A stretch of 64,000 bases of DNA from Corylus avellana. Taxonomy: Eukaryota > Streptophyta > Magnoliopsida > Fagales > Betulaceae. The stretch lies in NCBI RefSeq assembly GCF_901000735.1, contig NC_081542.1, positions 12,299,180-12,363,179 of the forward strand. The letters run 5' to 3'. Made by a program: the position numbers and the translations under genes. Shown here one piece after another: positions 1-12,559 of the stretch (within the stretch, counting starts at the first letter, position 1; each line of letters opens with the position of its first letter). Under the pieces are notes generated by a model. That model had not been told where the DNA came from. It saw nothing but the letters and a program-made list of their open reading frames with translations, and did no database searches.

Positions 1-100
1 GATGTATGTAGGACTGACAATTTTTGATACGACCTGCAAACCCGACACAAAATTATAATGTTAGGGTCCGGGTCATAAACAGTTTGACCTGCTTGAACAA

Positions 101-102
<2 letters not shown>

Positions 103-147
<45 letters not shown>
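103..147. repeat. (TA)n-(TG)n compound microsatellite
   Basis: An uninterrupted TA dinucleotide run passes directly into a TG run. Confidence 0.95.
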
Positions 148-1593
148 TAAAACATGTTGCATTCGAGTCTAAATGGGTCTACTTGCTTGTGACCCATTTA
201 TTAAACAAGCAAGTCGTGTAGGGTTGCTCATGGGTTGTGTTCGAGTTTAAGGGCATGACCTGTTTAGCTAAACATGGCCGTGCAGGTTAGGGTTTATCCT
301 TATTAAGTTGACGGGTCAAGCAAATCAAAATTTTCATTTTATTTGAAATGAAGAGAGCCATTTTTCGAAATTTTCGAGTTGTACATATTTTGATAAAAAG
401 TGATTGTGTTATTAATGTTAAAACTTAAAAGAAAGGTTTATTTGTACGTTTCAAAAAAAAAAAAAAAAAGGTTTATTTGTTCAGGTTAAATTATGATATT
501 CTCTAATTCATTTGAAGTAGAAAAGATCCTGTTGGATTGAGGTTGAGGTTGAATGGTGAATTAAAGAAAGTGATCCGTCATAATTGGAGACGGTTGGGGC
601 ATCCATATCCTTAGTGTGAGTTCAATTAATTGGTATGGCCAGGTAGGGCTCCCAATCTCCCCTTTCTTAAGGAATTGGTAAAACTATTTATTGTAGACTG
701 TGATGCTCAGATAGGGCTTCTTTTTGGGGACCGAATCAAAACCCTAAAATGTCAAAATCATTTGGAAAATATGTTTCATGGTCCTCACTACTTTTTTTTT
801 TCTTTTTTTTCAAACTACTTAAAAATTTTATTAATATATTTTTTTTCTAGGGTTAGAATTGCTATAAAAATAGATCCTTATCTTTATATTCTGTTAAATT
901 TTTAATGGTGCTGTCACGTTATACCTAATCAGAAGGCGACATGTATGCCCTTTAAGAAAAAAGAAAAAAGAAAAACAAAACAAAATGGGCCTCCAAAAAG
1001 CTGGTATATATTAGAGCAATGTAGCTCCAACACATTCGAACCGGAAATGGAGCTTTTGAAAGAAAGAAAATTGATTACCATGCGTTAAACCTCTCTGGAT
1101 TAGGGATTTTTTTTTTTGAAAAAAAATAAATAATAATAATTTTAAATTCTAAAATTTTATTTTTTATTTTTATTTTTATTTTTTTCGAAGCTTCAATTGC
1201 ATAGCAGAAAGTTTTGCAGCGTTGTCTTGAACCTTTCTACGGTTTTAACTCTTACGTATATTAGCCGTTTGCCTAACTATTTATTTATTTATTTTTTAAA
1301 AAAAATTAATTTTCTAAATTTGTACAAAACTATATATCAAATTTCTTTGAAAAGACAAGGTTTATAAAGACAAGGGGTTCAGAGCCTTATACAATACAAT
1401 AAGGCTATAAACTAAGAGTATGTTTGGAATTGCATTTGATGTTTTGGCTATTTTAAAGTTTTTTGGACCTTTTAAAGCGCTTTCAATTTTTTTTACCAAA
1501 TGAGTACTTTTTTCTTCAAACAGACCTTTTAAATGTTAAACGTACACACAAATAAGCCATAGGAAGCATATAGAATGAAATCGTAAATTAATA

Positions 1594-1795
1594 GCCTGTT
1601 TGAGATTGTGTTTGATAAACAAAACTTTTAAGTCAAAAAGAGCTTTTGGGTAAAAATTTCATTTTTAAGCTTTTTGAACCCTTAAAAGGACTTTTAATTT
1701 TTTTACCAAATGAGTACTTTTTTTTTTCTTTTCAAACAAACTTTTTTAGTGTTAAAAATATTTTTAAATCCTTCAAATGTAATCCCAAACAGACC
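1594..1795. mobile_element. Tourist-like MITE (about 200 bp)
   Basis: The left end GCCTGTTTGAGATTGTGTTT is matched in inverse by the right end TCAAATGTAATCCCAAACAG. Both carry the CTGTTTGG-type word typical of PIF/Harbinger (Tourist) MITEs. A related, less complete copy lies just upstream (about 1410-1560) and shares the internal word ACCAAATGAGTACTTTTTT. No clear target duplication was found, so the superfamily is tentative. Confidence 0.6.
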
Positions 1796-2249
1796 GTGAG
1801 TATACCTCCCTGAACCATTTGGTTGAAAAGCGAACAATCCACTTCACACCATATATCCAATTTCATCTATTTCTTTCTTTTACATTATGTGGTTAACGAA
1901 AGCATCATGTATATTTCTTGTGTTATGTATATTTTTTTTTGTCTTTTTTATTTGCAAGATCTCATTGTCACGGCCAAATATTGTGTTATGTATTTTTCTA
2001 CACAAGTCACACAACAATTATGTCCTTTGGTCTTAGCCGAGTAATTCCATAAGTCTCTCTTATGTCACTTTTGTGTCTCTAAAAAATGAGATGGCTTTTA
2101 AAATCACAATTTGATTAAAATTCAATATTGATCATTTTTGTTTTTCCATTCAAATAAAGGAAAGAGGAAAAATGGACCAATATTGATCAATTACAAGGTC
2201 AATAGTAATTTTAAGAACCGTATCATCCTTAAAGAGACACAAGAGTGAC

Positions 2250-2620
2250 TGACCAGTGCCGGCTCAATGTTTAGGCAAATTAATTAGGCAATCGCCTAAG
2301 GGTCCAAATAAAAATAAGGCCCCAAATAACTATAGTATAATTAAGTTTCCTTTTTATAAAATAATAAAAAAAAATTAGAGCCTCAATTATGATAAAAAGT
2401 TAGTCAATTGTCTTTAATTAAGGCCTCAATTATGGTAAAAAAATAATATCATGACAAAAAACTTAGTAAGTGCTTTTAATTAAGGCCCAATTACAGGTAA
2501 ACATAAATACAAAAAATTAAATTATAAGATTAACTTGAAAGAATGAAACAAACTATTTTTTATTTACCATTTTGACTGTGCTGCATGGCCAAAATTTTAT
2601 TTGTTAGGGGCCAAACAACC
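2250..2620. mobile_element. Fragment of a CAGTGCCGGCTCAA-ended repeat
   Basis: The sequence at 2255-2312 (GTGCCGGCTCAATG, TTAGGCAAATTA, CGCCTAAGGGTCC) reappears in inverse orientation at about 34515-34570. These are two copies of the same dispersed repeat family. Only one end is clear here, so type and true length are unknown. Confidence 0.5.
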
Positions 2621-3378
2621 AAGCAAGGTTAAAACACCTTATAAAAAAAATTCTGAAGGGGCTTTGATTCTTATATGCATTTTTGACAGAATATAAATTT
2701 CTTACAATATGTGCTCCTACAATTCAGTCTCTAAAAAATGGTATGTATCCTTTAAACATGTGAGAAAACTATGCTATTAAAAAACATACGTAATTCACTT
2801 TAAGTTAAGAAATTCATGTCAGTTTTTTGGAGGTTGGGTCGTAACTCATAAGAGTCTTACGACCCAGTTTATAAGAAATTTTACCCGTAAAAATAAGGAA
2901 CAAGATCCTCTTCAGTTCAAATGAACTGAAGAATATTCAGTTAGTTATAGTGGATGAGAATTTTTGTCTTTTCACTTTCATTTAAAATGGAGAGGATCCT
3001 AATTCTAAAAATAACAACAGAAAATTGTGTCTTCATAACTCAGTTACATTTATTTATTTATGTTTTTTAACCTCAAAATGAATTGATGGAAACGTTCAAA
3101 TCTCACTGAGGTCATAAGCTGATTGGGCATTGGAAAACCTTATATCTTTGATGTCAAATTCACCCATAAAACTAACATTTACACCCACCCACACACACCA
3201 TGAACTCTTTAATTTTTTGGTCATCAGAATGTCCTCTTACAAAAGATAATCAGGTTCCTAACCATGCCTCAGAGTATTGATTATAGGCCACGTTTCATTA
3301 TCCTTAAAAAGAATAATAAAATAAATAAAAATGGCCTCGTTTGAAAATGTCTTTTAACCGCCTTCTAAAATGTTTTAA

Positions 3379-3829
3379 GGAAAACTTCACAAATCCCTTC
3401 TAAACTTTCACGCTTTTGGCATTATTCTATCAATGTTTAAAAACTCTTAATTTAGGGTATTGAATTTTCAATTTTTTGCAATGTCCTCTCTCCGTTAATT
3501 AGTGTTTTCCGTTAAATCTGGTAAAAATTCTTAAAAAACACATATTTTTTATTATAAAAAAATTACAAAGATTTAGACAGTGGTCAGGATTTAAATAAAT
3601 TTGCAAAAATACTTACGCCTGAATCTTTGCATTTTTTTTTTAAACTTTTTTTTTTAAATAAAAAATATGGGTATTTTGAAAATTTTGACCAGATTTAACA
3701 AAATATTCTAACGGACATGAGATATTGCAAAAAATTGAAATTTTAGTACCCTAAATTAAGAATTTTTAAACATTATGAAGATAATTTCAAAACGGGTAAA
3801 AAGTTCATCGGAGTTTTGTAAAATTTTCC
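3379..3829. mobile_element. Long terminal inverted repeat element (MULE-like MITE)
   Basis: The left arm (3379-3490) and right arm (about 3715-3829) are inverted copies: GGAAAACTTCACAAA against the complement of TTTTGTAAAATTTTCC, and AATTTAGGGTATTGAATTTT against the complement of AAATTTTAGTACCCTAAATT. Arms of about 110 bp with no coding capacity fit a non-autonomous Mutator-like element. The target duplication is not clear in the AT-rich flanks. Confidence 0.6.
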
Positions 3830-5258
3830 CAAAATTTTATCAAATAACTCATAAGCTTCCATTCAAATTAGTTTTAGGGTTTCTAATGCCCTTCATCAAG
3901 TATTAACATTACCAATGGGGATAGCTACTTAATTGGTCCCTCTTGGGTACCCCTTTTAAAATTCCTCTTTATTTTCTTGGACTCTATTTAGCACTTGAGA
4001 CAAGTTACTTTTAATGATGTAGGTATTTGGCAGGCAGAAGTTGTTGGTCAAGGATGACTGCCGCTATTAATACAGAGGACTGGCTAATTCTCATAGTCCT
4101 CAATGCTTTTTCAGTTTATCCTTAATTTAAAGCATGACACTTGAAACCTCTCCTTACCTTTTTAACCCATTTAAAAATAAAAAATAAAAAATTCTTTTTA
4201 TTTTTTAAAGGCCCTTTTTGGCAATGGACGGGATAGGTAATTTCATCCCAACCATTTTTTTTTTTTTTTTTCACAAAAAAAATATAATTGTAAAAATTAT
4301 TGGAGATCCTTCTATAAACAAATAAACGGTAGTCGCGGGTCCATTATTTCATAAAGGTAAAATTGTTTTTTTTTCTTTTTTTTTTTTAAGTGAAATGATA
4401 ATTTTACCCTTGAAATAAGGGACCGATCTCTCGGAACAACTCCATAATGTTTTAGAATAGTAATACTATTTGATCATAATTGTGCATTTGGCACTAGTAG
4501 AAACAGTCCAATAAGTGCAATTGATGGTAGACGAGGAAAGCTTCAAATCTATCTCTGTAGTCTGTAGAATAATACCCAAAAACACTAGAGAATTTGCCCT
4601 GCTTTCCTTGCTGAAATCTTTCTTTGTTTTTTTTGACCATTATCGTAATATTTGTCTTACTTGGCAAAGGTGACATTAATTATGCAAAAGTAAAATTCCA
4701 CAGTGTGGGAGGTTTCAAAAGTTGGCGTTTTAGGCTTTTAAGCTTTGGATTTTTCAGCTCTCATGCATGTGTTGTGTCAGTTAAAGGGAGGCCCATCATT
4801 ATTCTTTTAATTATGGACAAGAATTAAAAAAAGAAAAAAGAAAGAATATTATATTTTATTTATTTATTGGTGTGGGAGAGAAAGATTTAGAGCTTTTTTC
4901 TTTTGTGTATGTAACGTAGCATCATAAAAGAGCAGAGCCAAATCCAGCAAATACCCAGTAATTGCCGTTTCTTCGTATTTCCCCACCATGTGACTTAGCA
5001 AGCTGCTGTCTCTCTCTCTCTTCATTACCCATTCTTCCTCTTCTTTCTTTATTATTTCTAAGCCTATTTTTCTTTTGAGTCATCTTGGACTTGGCAGGGA
5101 CTTTGCCAGTGAAGCAAATCTGAGTCTTCTCTGTCTCTCTTGCTCATATTCAAGTGCGGGCTACAAAAACGAGACACCCAGATCAAGTTGATGTGCTGAG
5201 AAGCTGATCTTGAAGCATTTGGGAGATGGGTGCTTGAATTCACCTTCAGTGATTTGAG

Positions 5259-5352
5259 GTAGAAGACCCTTCTCTTGTATCCGTTTTACACTGTCGACAT
5301 TCTCTTGTTTTTTTTTTTTTTTTTTTTTTTTGTTGCTTTTTTAACATTATAG
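5259..5352 (+). other. Probable 5'-UTR intron of the DUF868 gene
   Basis: TTTGAG|GTAGAAG at 5259 and a long T-run ending CATTATAG at 5352 make a canonical donor/acceptor pair upstream of the start codon at 5396. The polypyrimidine tract includes more than 20 consecutive T. There are CT-rich patches near 5008-5020, as often seen at plant transcription starts. This is inferred from sequence; transcript data would decide it. Confidence 0.5.
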
Positions 5353-5395
5353 AGAAATCGGAAAGAGAGTCTGTTAAGTGTTTGGTTTTGGTACC

Positions 5396-6310
5396 ATGAG
5401 GGACTTTCCTTCTTGTTTTGGTGAAAATGGGGTCCAAGTTGCTGATTCATCGTCTTCGAGTGCAGCCAAAGCTGCTCAAAATGTGGTTACCTGTTTGTAT
5501 CAGTGTAAATTGCGAGGTCGATCTTGCTTGATTACTATTACATGGACCAAGAACTTGATGGGTCAAGGCCTTAGTGTTGGGATTGATGACTTGTCCAATC
5601 AATGCCTCTGTAAGGTTGATATAAAGCCATGGCTGTTCTCTAAGAGAAAAGGGTCTAAGAATTTGGAGGTAGATTCTAGTAAAATTGAGATTTTCTGGGA
5701 CTTAACTAACGCCAAGTTTGGTGCTGGGCCGGAGCCGTTTGAGGGATTTTATTTAGCTGTTGTGTTTAACCAAGAAATGGTTCTACTTCTTGGGGATTTG
5801 AAAAAAGAGGCATACAAGAAGATTGACACCGACCCTGTTCCTGTTCATGTTCATTCCATTAATGCCACCTTTGTTGCCAAGAGGGAGCACATTTTTGGGA
5901 AGAAGTTTTATGGCGCAAAGGCTCAATTTTGTGATAAGGGGCAGATGCACGATGTATCGATTGAGTGCGACACTGTTGGGCTTCATGACCCTTGTCTTGT
6001 GATCCGGATTGACAGCAAGACAGTCATGCAGGTGAAGAGGCTCAAGTGGAAGTTCCGTGGAAACCACACCATTTCTGTTGATGGCCTTCCGGTTCTAGTG
6101 TTTTGGGATGTCCATAATTGGCTCTTTGGTAATGCTATGGGCAATGCAGTTTTCATGTTCCAAACATGTCTCTCAGCTGACAAGTTGCAGGGCAATCACT
6201 CTATTTTCGATCCCTCCGTATTAACTTGGTCTTGCTCTCAGCATATGAGCGATTCCCAGTCACGAGGTCTTGGTTTCTCACTGATTTTGCATGCTTGGAA
6301 GAATGAGTAG
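5396..6310 (+). CDS. DUF868 family protein
   Basis: This single-exon gene encodes a 304-residue plant-specific protein of the DUF868 family, whose molecular role is unknown. Recognition rests on the ordered family signatures: an N-terminal MRDFPSCFGENGVQVADSSS, then QNVVTCLYQCKL, ITWTKNLMGQGLSV, a central FEGFYLAVV block, LVIRIDSK, and DGLPVLVFWDVHNWLF before the C-terminal GFSLILHAW. The ATG at 5396 is preferred over an in-frame GTG at 5378 because family members begin at MRDFP. Length agrees with the usual ~300 residues and the frame is intact. There is no signal peptide or membrane segment. The reading frame ends with TAG at 6308-6310. Upstream there is a CT-rich stretch and a likely 5'-UTR intron. 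It stands alone, with no neighbour suggesting a function. Confidence 0.93.
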   Translation: MRDFPSCFGENGVQVADSSSSSAAKAAQNVVTCLYQCKLRGRSCLITITWTKNLMGQGLSVGIDDLSNQCLCKVDIKPWLFSKRKGSKNLEVDSSKIEIFWDLTNAKFGAGPEPFEGFYLAVVFNQEMVLLLGDLKKEAYKKIDTDPVPVHVHSINATFVAKREHIFGKKFYGAKAQFCDKGQMHDVSIECDTVGLHDPCLVIRIDSKTVMQVKRLKWKFRGNHTISVDGLPVLVFWDVHNWLFGNAMGNAVFMFQTCLSADKLQGNHSIFDPSVLTWSCSQHMSDSQSRGLGFSLILHAWKNE

Positions 6311-8324
6311 AAAGTGTATTTTTTTTTCTTCATTTTTGAGTGTTGACAAATACTAGTAGCTGTGGATTTGATAAAAAAAGATGTGATTGAAATACAGTAA
6401 ATGCGAATTACTTGTCCATTTTTCCTTTTCATTTCACTTTCTTCAAGTAATTCAATAAGTTCAATTGCATACACAAGTCAATCTTGCTTGTTTCAATGCT
6501 GCAACTGAGGATTCTTGTTTTGATTGTTCACTGAAAACTGTTTGTGGGTAGATGATCTCCCTTCCTTTCCCCCATCACTGTAATTAACAAAGATTGGGAG
6601 CCCTTTGTTTCAAAAAGAAGAAAAGAAAAAAAGAAAAGGTTGGTTGGCATTTACAATATATGCATACCTTGTAGTTGCAGGTGTCTAGCTAGATTTCTGG
6701 CATGGGATATGGACCGTACTTTTGATTGATACAGATATTGAAAGTTCTCCAGAATCCACATGTATATGAGCGTTGTGATGTGAGAAGCAAATGGTTTGCA
6801 CCATCTGAGGCTCCCCTTAAAAATTTCTGGGTGCATGACAGAACCAGAATTCTGTATTCTACCATGAAACAAAGAGCGGTAGGAACCAATTCCTTATTAA
6901 ATGAGTGGAGGCATGAAGGCTAACTAGTCTTATCAACGCTTTTAAATCATTTTCCTAGGCCACATGCCACATGCCACATGCTACTTGAAAGCCCTAGAAA
7001 AGGTTCTAATGCATTAAGACAATGGTGAGATTACATAAACTTGGGAACAGATTGGTTGGTGCCACCATGGCCCATGTTAATTGGCATGGTTTAGACCATT
7101 GATGGATCCGGCTAATAAAATGGATGGTAAAGATTGAATAATAGCAATTTTTACTCAAACGACGTCGTGCGACACAACGTCGTTTGCATCCTTATCTTCC
7201 AGATTTCTCTCTTTCATTTGCAGAGCAGAGTATACTCTGCTTTGCATCTGATACTTGTCCTAAAAGGTACCTTCTCAATCCATTCCCCCACCTCCAAACA
7301 AAAAAGGAAAGATAGAAGCCTTTTTCAAGTAGAGGTTTCTCTCTCTCGTCAATTCATCACATTCTTAGTCATTGGTGATACTCTCACTATATTTGTGGTT
7401 GAAACAATAGGGACATACGAAATGATCATATTGCAACATGAGTGCGAAAAGAGAAACTGAAATTTGAGGAAGAAACCTATGTAATGCGGGAAATGGATCA
7501 TGTGTAAATTTCGTTTAAGGTGATACTTCTCGAAGCCAATTAGGGTTTGGAGAAGGAAAGGATTTTGCTTCAGTTCAACATGTTGAACTTACTTTGCTAT
7601 GGTCTGAGTGAGAGAGATGCTATATACCCTACTTTCAATATATACAACTGCACAAAATTTCATAATTTTGAAAGGCAATGTGCTACGATGATTAATGTTT
7701 CAAAGCTATCCATGCTTGCAGATTTCCCTTGCAATAATATAAACTCTAAATTTTCTTCTATCCTTCTACCTTCTTCAATGTGATCTTTAATGGCCAAGAC
7801 TTATTACACATTTCATCCCAAATTCTGTCAATAGTTATACTAGCATCAATTTAAATACAGAGTATTTACATATGGAACTTGATTACTTGATTAGTAGATG
7901 CAATTAAAAGAAAGGGAGAAAAATCTTCTTGGAATTGTTGGATACATAGAAAGGAAATTTAAGTTTGCGAGGTAGGTTGATGGGCAGAAAGTACAGTAAG
8001 CCTAGAAAATGATGTAAGGCTTTTGGGCAAGGAGAAAAGAAGCATTCTGAGAATGAGCTGCACGCAAATTCAATGCTATAACTTTGAAACTTCACCATTT
8101 GGTTACAAGATGGCCTGCAATAAGCTAATCTCAATAAATGAAAAAACACTGCACATTCAATAACAACATTTCTTGAGAATTTAACTTCTAGAGTCGGAGG
8201 CTTACCTCCCCCACTCCCCCCACAAAAAAAAAAAAAAAAATTAAAAACAAAAGGGGAAAGGAAAAGAAAAATCATAAAACTATAGGAGCAGAAAGACTTG
8301 TCAGGACTCAGAGCATGTCTCTGC

Positions 8325-8361
<37 letters not shown>

Positions 8362-8375
8362 CAGCAAATTGAAGT
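6311..8375. other. Intergenic region between DUF868 and DUF6737-like genes
   Basis: No gene is supported. It includes a CACATGC triple repeat near 6960-6980, a poly(A) run at 8225-8241 and a (GA)n tract at 8327-8355 that would fall just past the stop codon of the minus-strand neighbour. At about 7157-7188 an inverted pair of CAAACGACGT/ACGTCGTTTG words surrounds a short spacer. Open frames here lack family resemblance and biased codon use. Confidence 0.6.
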
Positions 8376-11300
8376 TTAATTTGATTCATTGCCTCTTCCA
8401 AAACCAAATGTGTCTTCAACACCATTTGTCACCCTCCTCCTCCGCTCAGAAATCATCTCTGAATATGCCTAACAAAAGAGAAGAAACTTCAAAATGCAAT
8501 TCCTTCCTCTAGCCCCAAATTACTTTCTAAAACGCCGAAAGGAAAGAGACAGTAGGTGAACATGTTTCTAAGAGTCCTCAGCAGATGGATCCTTCCCTCT
8601 AATTCTCAGTAAATAAGAAGGTTGATACAAACGTTTTAACTAGAGAGTACTCACAATGAATCAGCAAGATAAATATGACTTAATTAAGCATCTACAAGAT
8701 GCAGCACATGGTTTAGTAACCTTTTCCAGATGCCTCACTGCCATAGATTTTTGGGAAGCAGGACACCAATTTATTAAAGGGAATCGCCCATATGCAGGCA
8801 CCAAACAACTTCCATATACATGTCAAACCATACATGTAAATAACCTAGTCATGCAATATCCTCAGAAACTTTTCCTCAGTAAACATTATTTCAGCAACTA
8901 ACAATCAAGAATCATAAATCCATAACATCAAGAAGCCCTTTCAAAAACCAAATAATCTTATACATAAATGGTTACTCATTATTTCAACAGAACCATCTTA
9001 TTTCCAGAGAGTATGACATTAACTTTCCAATTTTTCAAGTTTTGAATTAACTATTATCATTTGAAGTGAAAAGGGAGCATGTGTGTGTGAGAGAGACTCC
9101 AGCTATAATATAGTGTTTGCATTCCCTCCAAATGACTAAAAAGTTTTTAAAATTCAGTATAAGAAGAAGAAAATACATCAGGCAGAGCAAGAAACATACA
9201 ATAATCAATAAGCAAGTGCATGCTCCAAGAAACGAAAGAAGGGGGAGAGAGAATTCATAGACTAAGAGAAGATGCTCAAACCTTTGGATAAGAAAACAAA
9301 AAGATGTACCACCATGTGCATATTAGTAACAGTATGACCACTGTGACTACTATCGAGTGCAAGATTAACCAGCTACTAGCAATCACTGATACTCCAGTTA
9401 GAACTATCGTCCATGGTTGACACCTGGCAGCAAAATGGAAAGGAATCAAATCAAATAATAAGGCAAGCACGGATACCAAAGTAGGTAATTCAAAATACAA
9501 GCCAATTCCTTTTATTTTCAAGATGTCAAATTGCTCAATTCAACAAAAGTTTTTTATTTTTATTTTTATAAGTAATTGAAATATCATTTAAAGCGTAAGA
9601 CGCCTTTAGGTACGCAGGAAGTATACAAGAAAAGCTAAAAAAAAAAAGAAAATCATGATAATTAATCACCAAAAGAGAAACAAAAGCTGCTGACCAAAGA
9701 TACAATGTATTGAAAATAAATACTTAATCTCCTCTAAAGTCCCCTCATAAACTTTAAAACTTCTATCATTCATTTCCTACCATAGACACCACAAAAGGCA
9801 CAAAGGCATCATCGTCCACATAGCAGCACTCTGAGTGTTGCTAACAATCCATCAACAAGCATACAAATTGACTACTCGTCTAAGCATGACCCAAGACAAC
9901 CCAATACGACTGAAGAAAATATTCCAAATAGCACCAGCAACCTAATAACAAAGCAAAAGATGGTCCACAGACTTCCCATTCCTTTTACATAAACAACACC
10001 AATAACCACAATGGCGTGCTGCTTTCGGAGATTATCCATGGTAAGGATCTTTTCGAAGGCTGCCGACCAACCAAAAAAGGTCTCCCTCAACGAAACCTTA
10101 GTACACCAAACACTTTTCCAAGGGAAACAAACTCCGTCATGACAACCCATGACATTGTAGAAGGATTTAACACCAAACAACCCTTTTTTGGAATGAGGGA
10201 CCCACCACAGCTTGTCCTCTCCTTCCCGTCACATTCTCGCTGAATACAACACGCTGAAAAACGAGGCAAAGGCTTCCACGTCCCAAACACTCTCGCTAAA
10301 TTCAACAAAAGTTATTTGTTCAGAACATTACTTAAACATACCTGCTAAACAATTCGTACATGTTTATTAGTAGTCACTGTTCAGGATCTCCACTAAACTT
10401 GTACAACATAGTGGCTACTCTATTTAGTTGCCCAAAAGTGGAAGAAACGAAAAGAAGTTTTGGATTCCTATAACTACCATTTTAATCCCAGATAGCTGTA
10501 AGATCCCCTAGGAAACAAATGAACCATAATGCCAATGTTTTCCATGAAAAACCATGATGTTAACATGAAAATGTATAAAACTTTACCAACACATATTAAG
10601 TGGCGTAATTGATCCTTAGGAACTCATTTGACCTAAAGTCATATATCATTTCATAGTTAATATACTTATTTGTTAAGATAGTCAACTTCCATTTTGTCTG
10701 TCCATCTTCCACTAGATTCATCTAATGGTTAGCATTGTAAATTTATAATTAGTTCAGGCTGCATTGTTGTGTCATGAAAATTGACCATTGGCATTCGCAT
10801 AAAAATTCATGATGCAAATCTATCATCTTAAATAGGACCGAGAAAGAAATTTGGAGTCACCGCCTATATCAGTAGAGCATGGGGTTACTATTATAATCTC
10901 AAGACTTGCTATCATCTCAAGTTAAATTACTGTGTCAGTAGCTGTCACATAAAAATTGACATAATTCAATGGGGTGAACTTAGACATAAAAGTGGACAAA
11001 TTGTAAGAAATTTAACATTGAAGAGCCCATTGCTATAACAAGTTGAAGCAACATGTAACCCAAAAGTTTAAGCGAATAAGGTTGGACCCATCAATGTTGC
11101 TTTAGTCACTGACTTCTGTTACTATTATCAAATATGAGACTAAATCTCGCTATTACATAACCACTCACAATGTGAGAATCTCAACAGCTTGTTTGGAATG
11201 GAGGACTCAAGTATTCCTTGAAAAAAAATAAAAAAACTTATATTTAAATTTTTCTATCACTGTATTTTTTTTTTTCTTCAACATCATGCTCAATAGGAGG

Positions 11301-12559
11301 CAAACAATCTTTTATACAATGGGTGTTGGCTCACTTGCCTATCGAACCATTGGTTCTGTTACCAATTACAGAATCACTAACTTTTGATGATTCTTAACAC
11401 ACATAACAGAATCAAATTTTTATGAAATCAACACAATTAATATGGAGGAGAGTCTCACACAAAACTGATTCTTTTTATTCATAACAAAATTATTACTCTT
11501 TCTTTGTGTGTGGTAGAGGCAAGATCACACCCTTACTCTCTCATACAATAACCCTAAATAACATAAGATATATACAGCTTTGATCTAAAACCAGAATATT
11601 ATCAAGTGTTTTATATTCACACTAAAACAATTAATTTACTAGTAATAAATTATTAAATAAAATCGGAAGCAATAAGCTCATTGTTTGAATTCAACTAGAG
11701 CAACTAAATTGGTTTAATTTCCTATACAAATCAATTTCCAAGGGATTTCCATACATGCCCTCGTTGTTTCAATATACTGATGGTTCTAGTCAGTCATCCG
11801 GGACATAATCTTTTTGATAGATAATCAAGCTGAGGCGCCCCTAAGTACACAGGGAATATGCATAACAAACACAAAAAAGAATCATCCGGGACATAATCCT
11901 ACGTCTTGAATTAACTAAAGCCTACAACTACTATGCAATCAAATTCGAAACAATGGGAATTGGAAGATTTGGGCTGAAGTGTGAGCCTTAAGATAATTAT
12001 CATCATAACCATTACAAAAATAGGCAAGAATCCCAATTGAAAGTAGTAAACAGAGTCGAAAACTAGTACGGCCTAGAGGGTACACCTAATATCCATTCAT
12101 AAACTCAAAGGCATGATATCGAAATGTAAAATGATATTTAACATAAAATACAATAAATTAGCCAAATTTGGAAAGAAACTTTGGAATTACAATAAAAGAT
12201 GATCACAAACAATGAGGGTTGGGGAGTAATTCTGAAAAATAAGAAAGACCCATCAAGGGAAAGGCTCACCAGGATGGTTTGGTGTCCCAAACAGAGTCAT
12301 ATTCTAGAGAGAGGTAGTTCATATACCCATCCATATCATCAACCGCGCCATTTTCATCCAAGAAAATAGACTCTTTTGGTTTTGGGTCATTTGTGTTGCT
12401 TCCAAAGGCAACGGTTTTGCTGGGAAACCGTAGTGATTTAAGAGTCGTCGAGGAGCCGGGTGGGCAGAATATGGGGTTGGAGAGTTGAGTCTTGGAATGG
12501 GAGGTACAGAGTCGCAATGAAGCAGTTAACGAGGCAGGGAAGAGAGATAGAGTTCCCAT
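8376..12559 (-). CDS. DUF6737-like plastid membrane protein
   Basis: Three exons on the minus strand encode 174 residues: 12559-12270, 9423-9282 and 8468-8376. Joins are TCCTG|GTGAGC to GCCAG|GTGTC and CCAAAG|GTTTGA to TTGTTAG|GCATAT, and phase is kept across both. Residues 1-60 are rich in Ser/Thr with few acidic residues, like a chloroplast transit peptide. The mature part has SVWDTKPSWCQPWTIVLTG, two adjoining hydrophobic segments (about 99-135) ending ICTWWYIFLFSYPKAY, then a basic EMISERRRRV tail. The KP-W-CQPW-I-LTG pattern and tail resemble a small cyanobacterial/plastid membrane family (DUF6737, from memory). Its function is unknown; a thylakoid or envelope location is inferred. Intron 1 (2.85 kb) holds two truncated LINE copies. 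If exon 1 were read alone it would stop right after PSW, so it is easily mis-annotated as a 97-residue protein. Confidence 0.84.
9552..10298 (-). mobile_element. 5'-truncated L1-type LINE with zf-RVT remnant
   Basis: A perfect 15-bp target duplication AATTCAACAAAAGTT lies at 9537-9551 and 10299-10313. The 3' end of the element is on the left, as a T-rich run on the + strand followed by the typical plant LINE tail words (AAGTAATTGAAATATC, GCGTACC-type). The minus strand still encodes parts of the C-terminal reverse-transcriptase zinc-binding region (FPWKSVWCTKVSLRETFFGW, then ILTMDNLRK and a His/Cys-like VVYVKGMGS), broken by frameshifts. It is inserted in intron 1 of the DUF6737-like gene, in the same orientation. 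Confidence 0.9.
11811..11881 (-). mobile_element. 71-bp LINE 3'-tail insertion
   Basis: The 17-bp word TCATCCGGGACATAATC occurs at 11794-11810 and again at 11882-11898, flanking only 71 bases. The insert begins TTTTTGATAGATAATCAAG and contains GGCGCCCCTAAGTACACAGG, the same 3'-terminal motif order as the larger LINE at 9552-10298. It is therefore an extremely short, 5'-truncated LINE integration in the same intron. Confidence 0.88.

Larger units (their letters stand above)
1..5000. other. AT-rich intergenic region with transposon debris
   Basis: I see no credible gene here. The short open frames are low-complexity translations. The stretch holds a TA/TG microsatellite (about 103-147), two Tourist-like inverted-repeat elements near 1410-1800, one end of a repeat beginning CAGTGCCGGCTCAA near 2255, and a long-TIR element at 3379-3829. 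The first 330 bases contain repeated GGGTC/GACCC words of the kind seen in plant hAT elements. Classification of these pieces is inference from their ends. Confidence 0.6.

Noticed and set aside
4492..4512. CACTAGTAGAAACAG as a CACTA terminus
   Set aside because: No subterminal repeats and no opposite end; too short to support.
7134..7460. 108-codon + frame
   Set aside because: No domain, AT-driven composition and a start within a repeated GACGTCG palindrome; no splice partners.
9872..10308. Frames that could be called hypothetical genes in the DUF6737-like intron
   Set aside because: They are pieces of a LINE zinc-binding region bounded by a perfect 15-bp target duplication.
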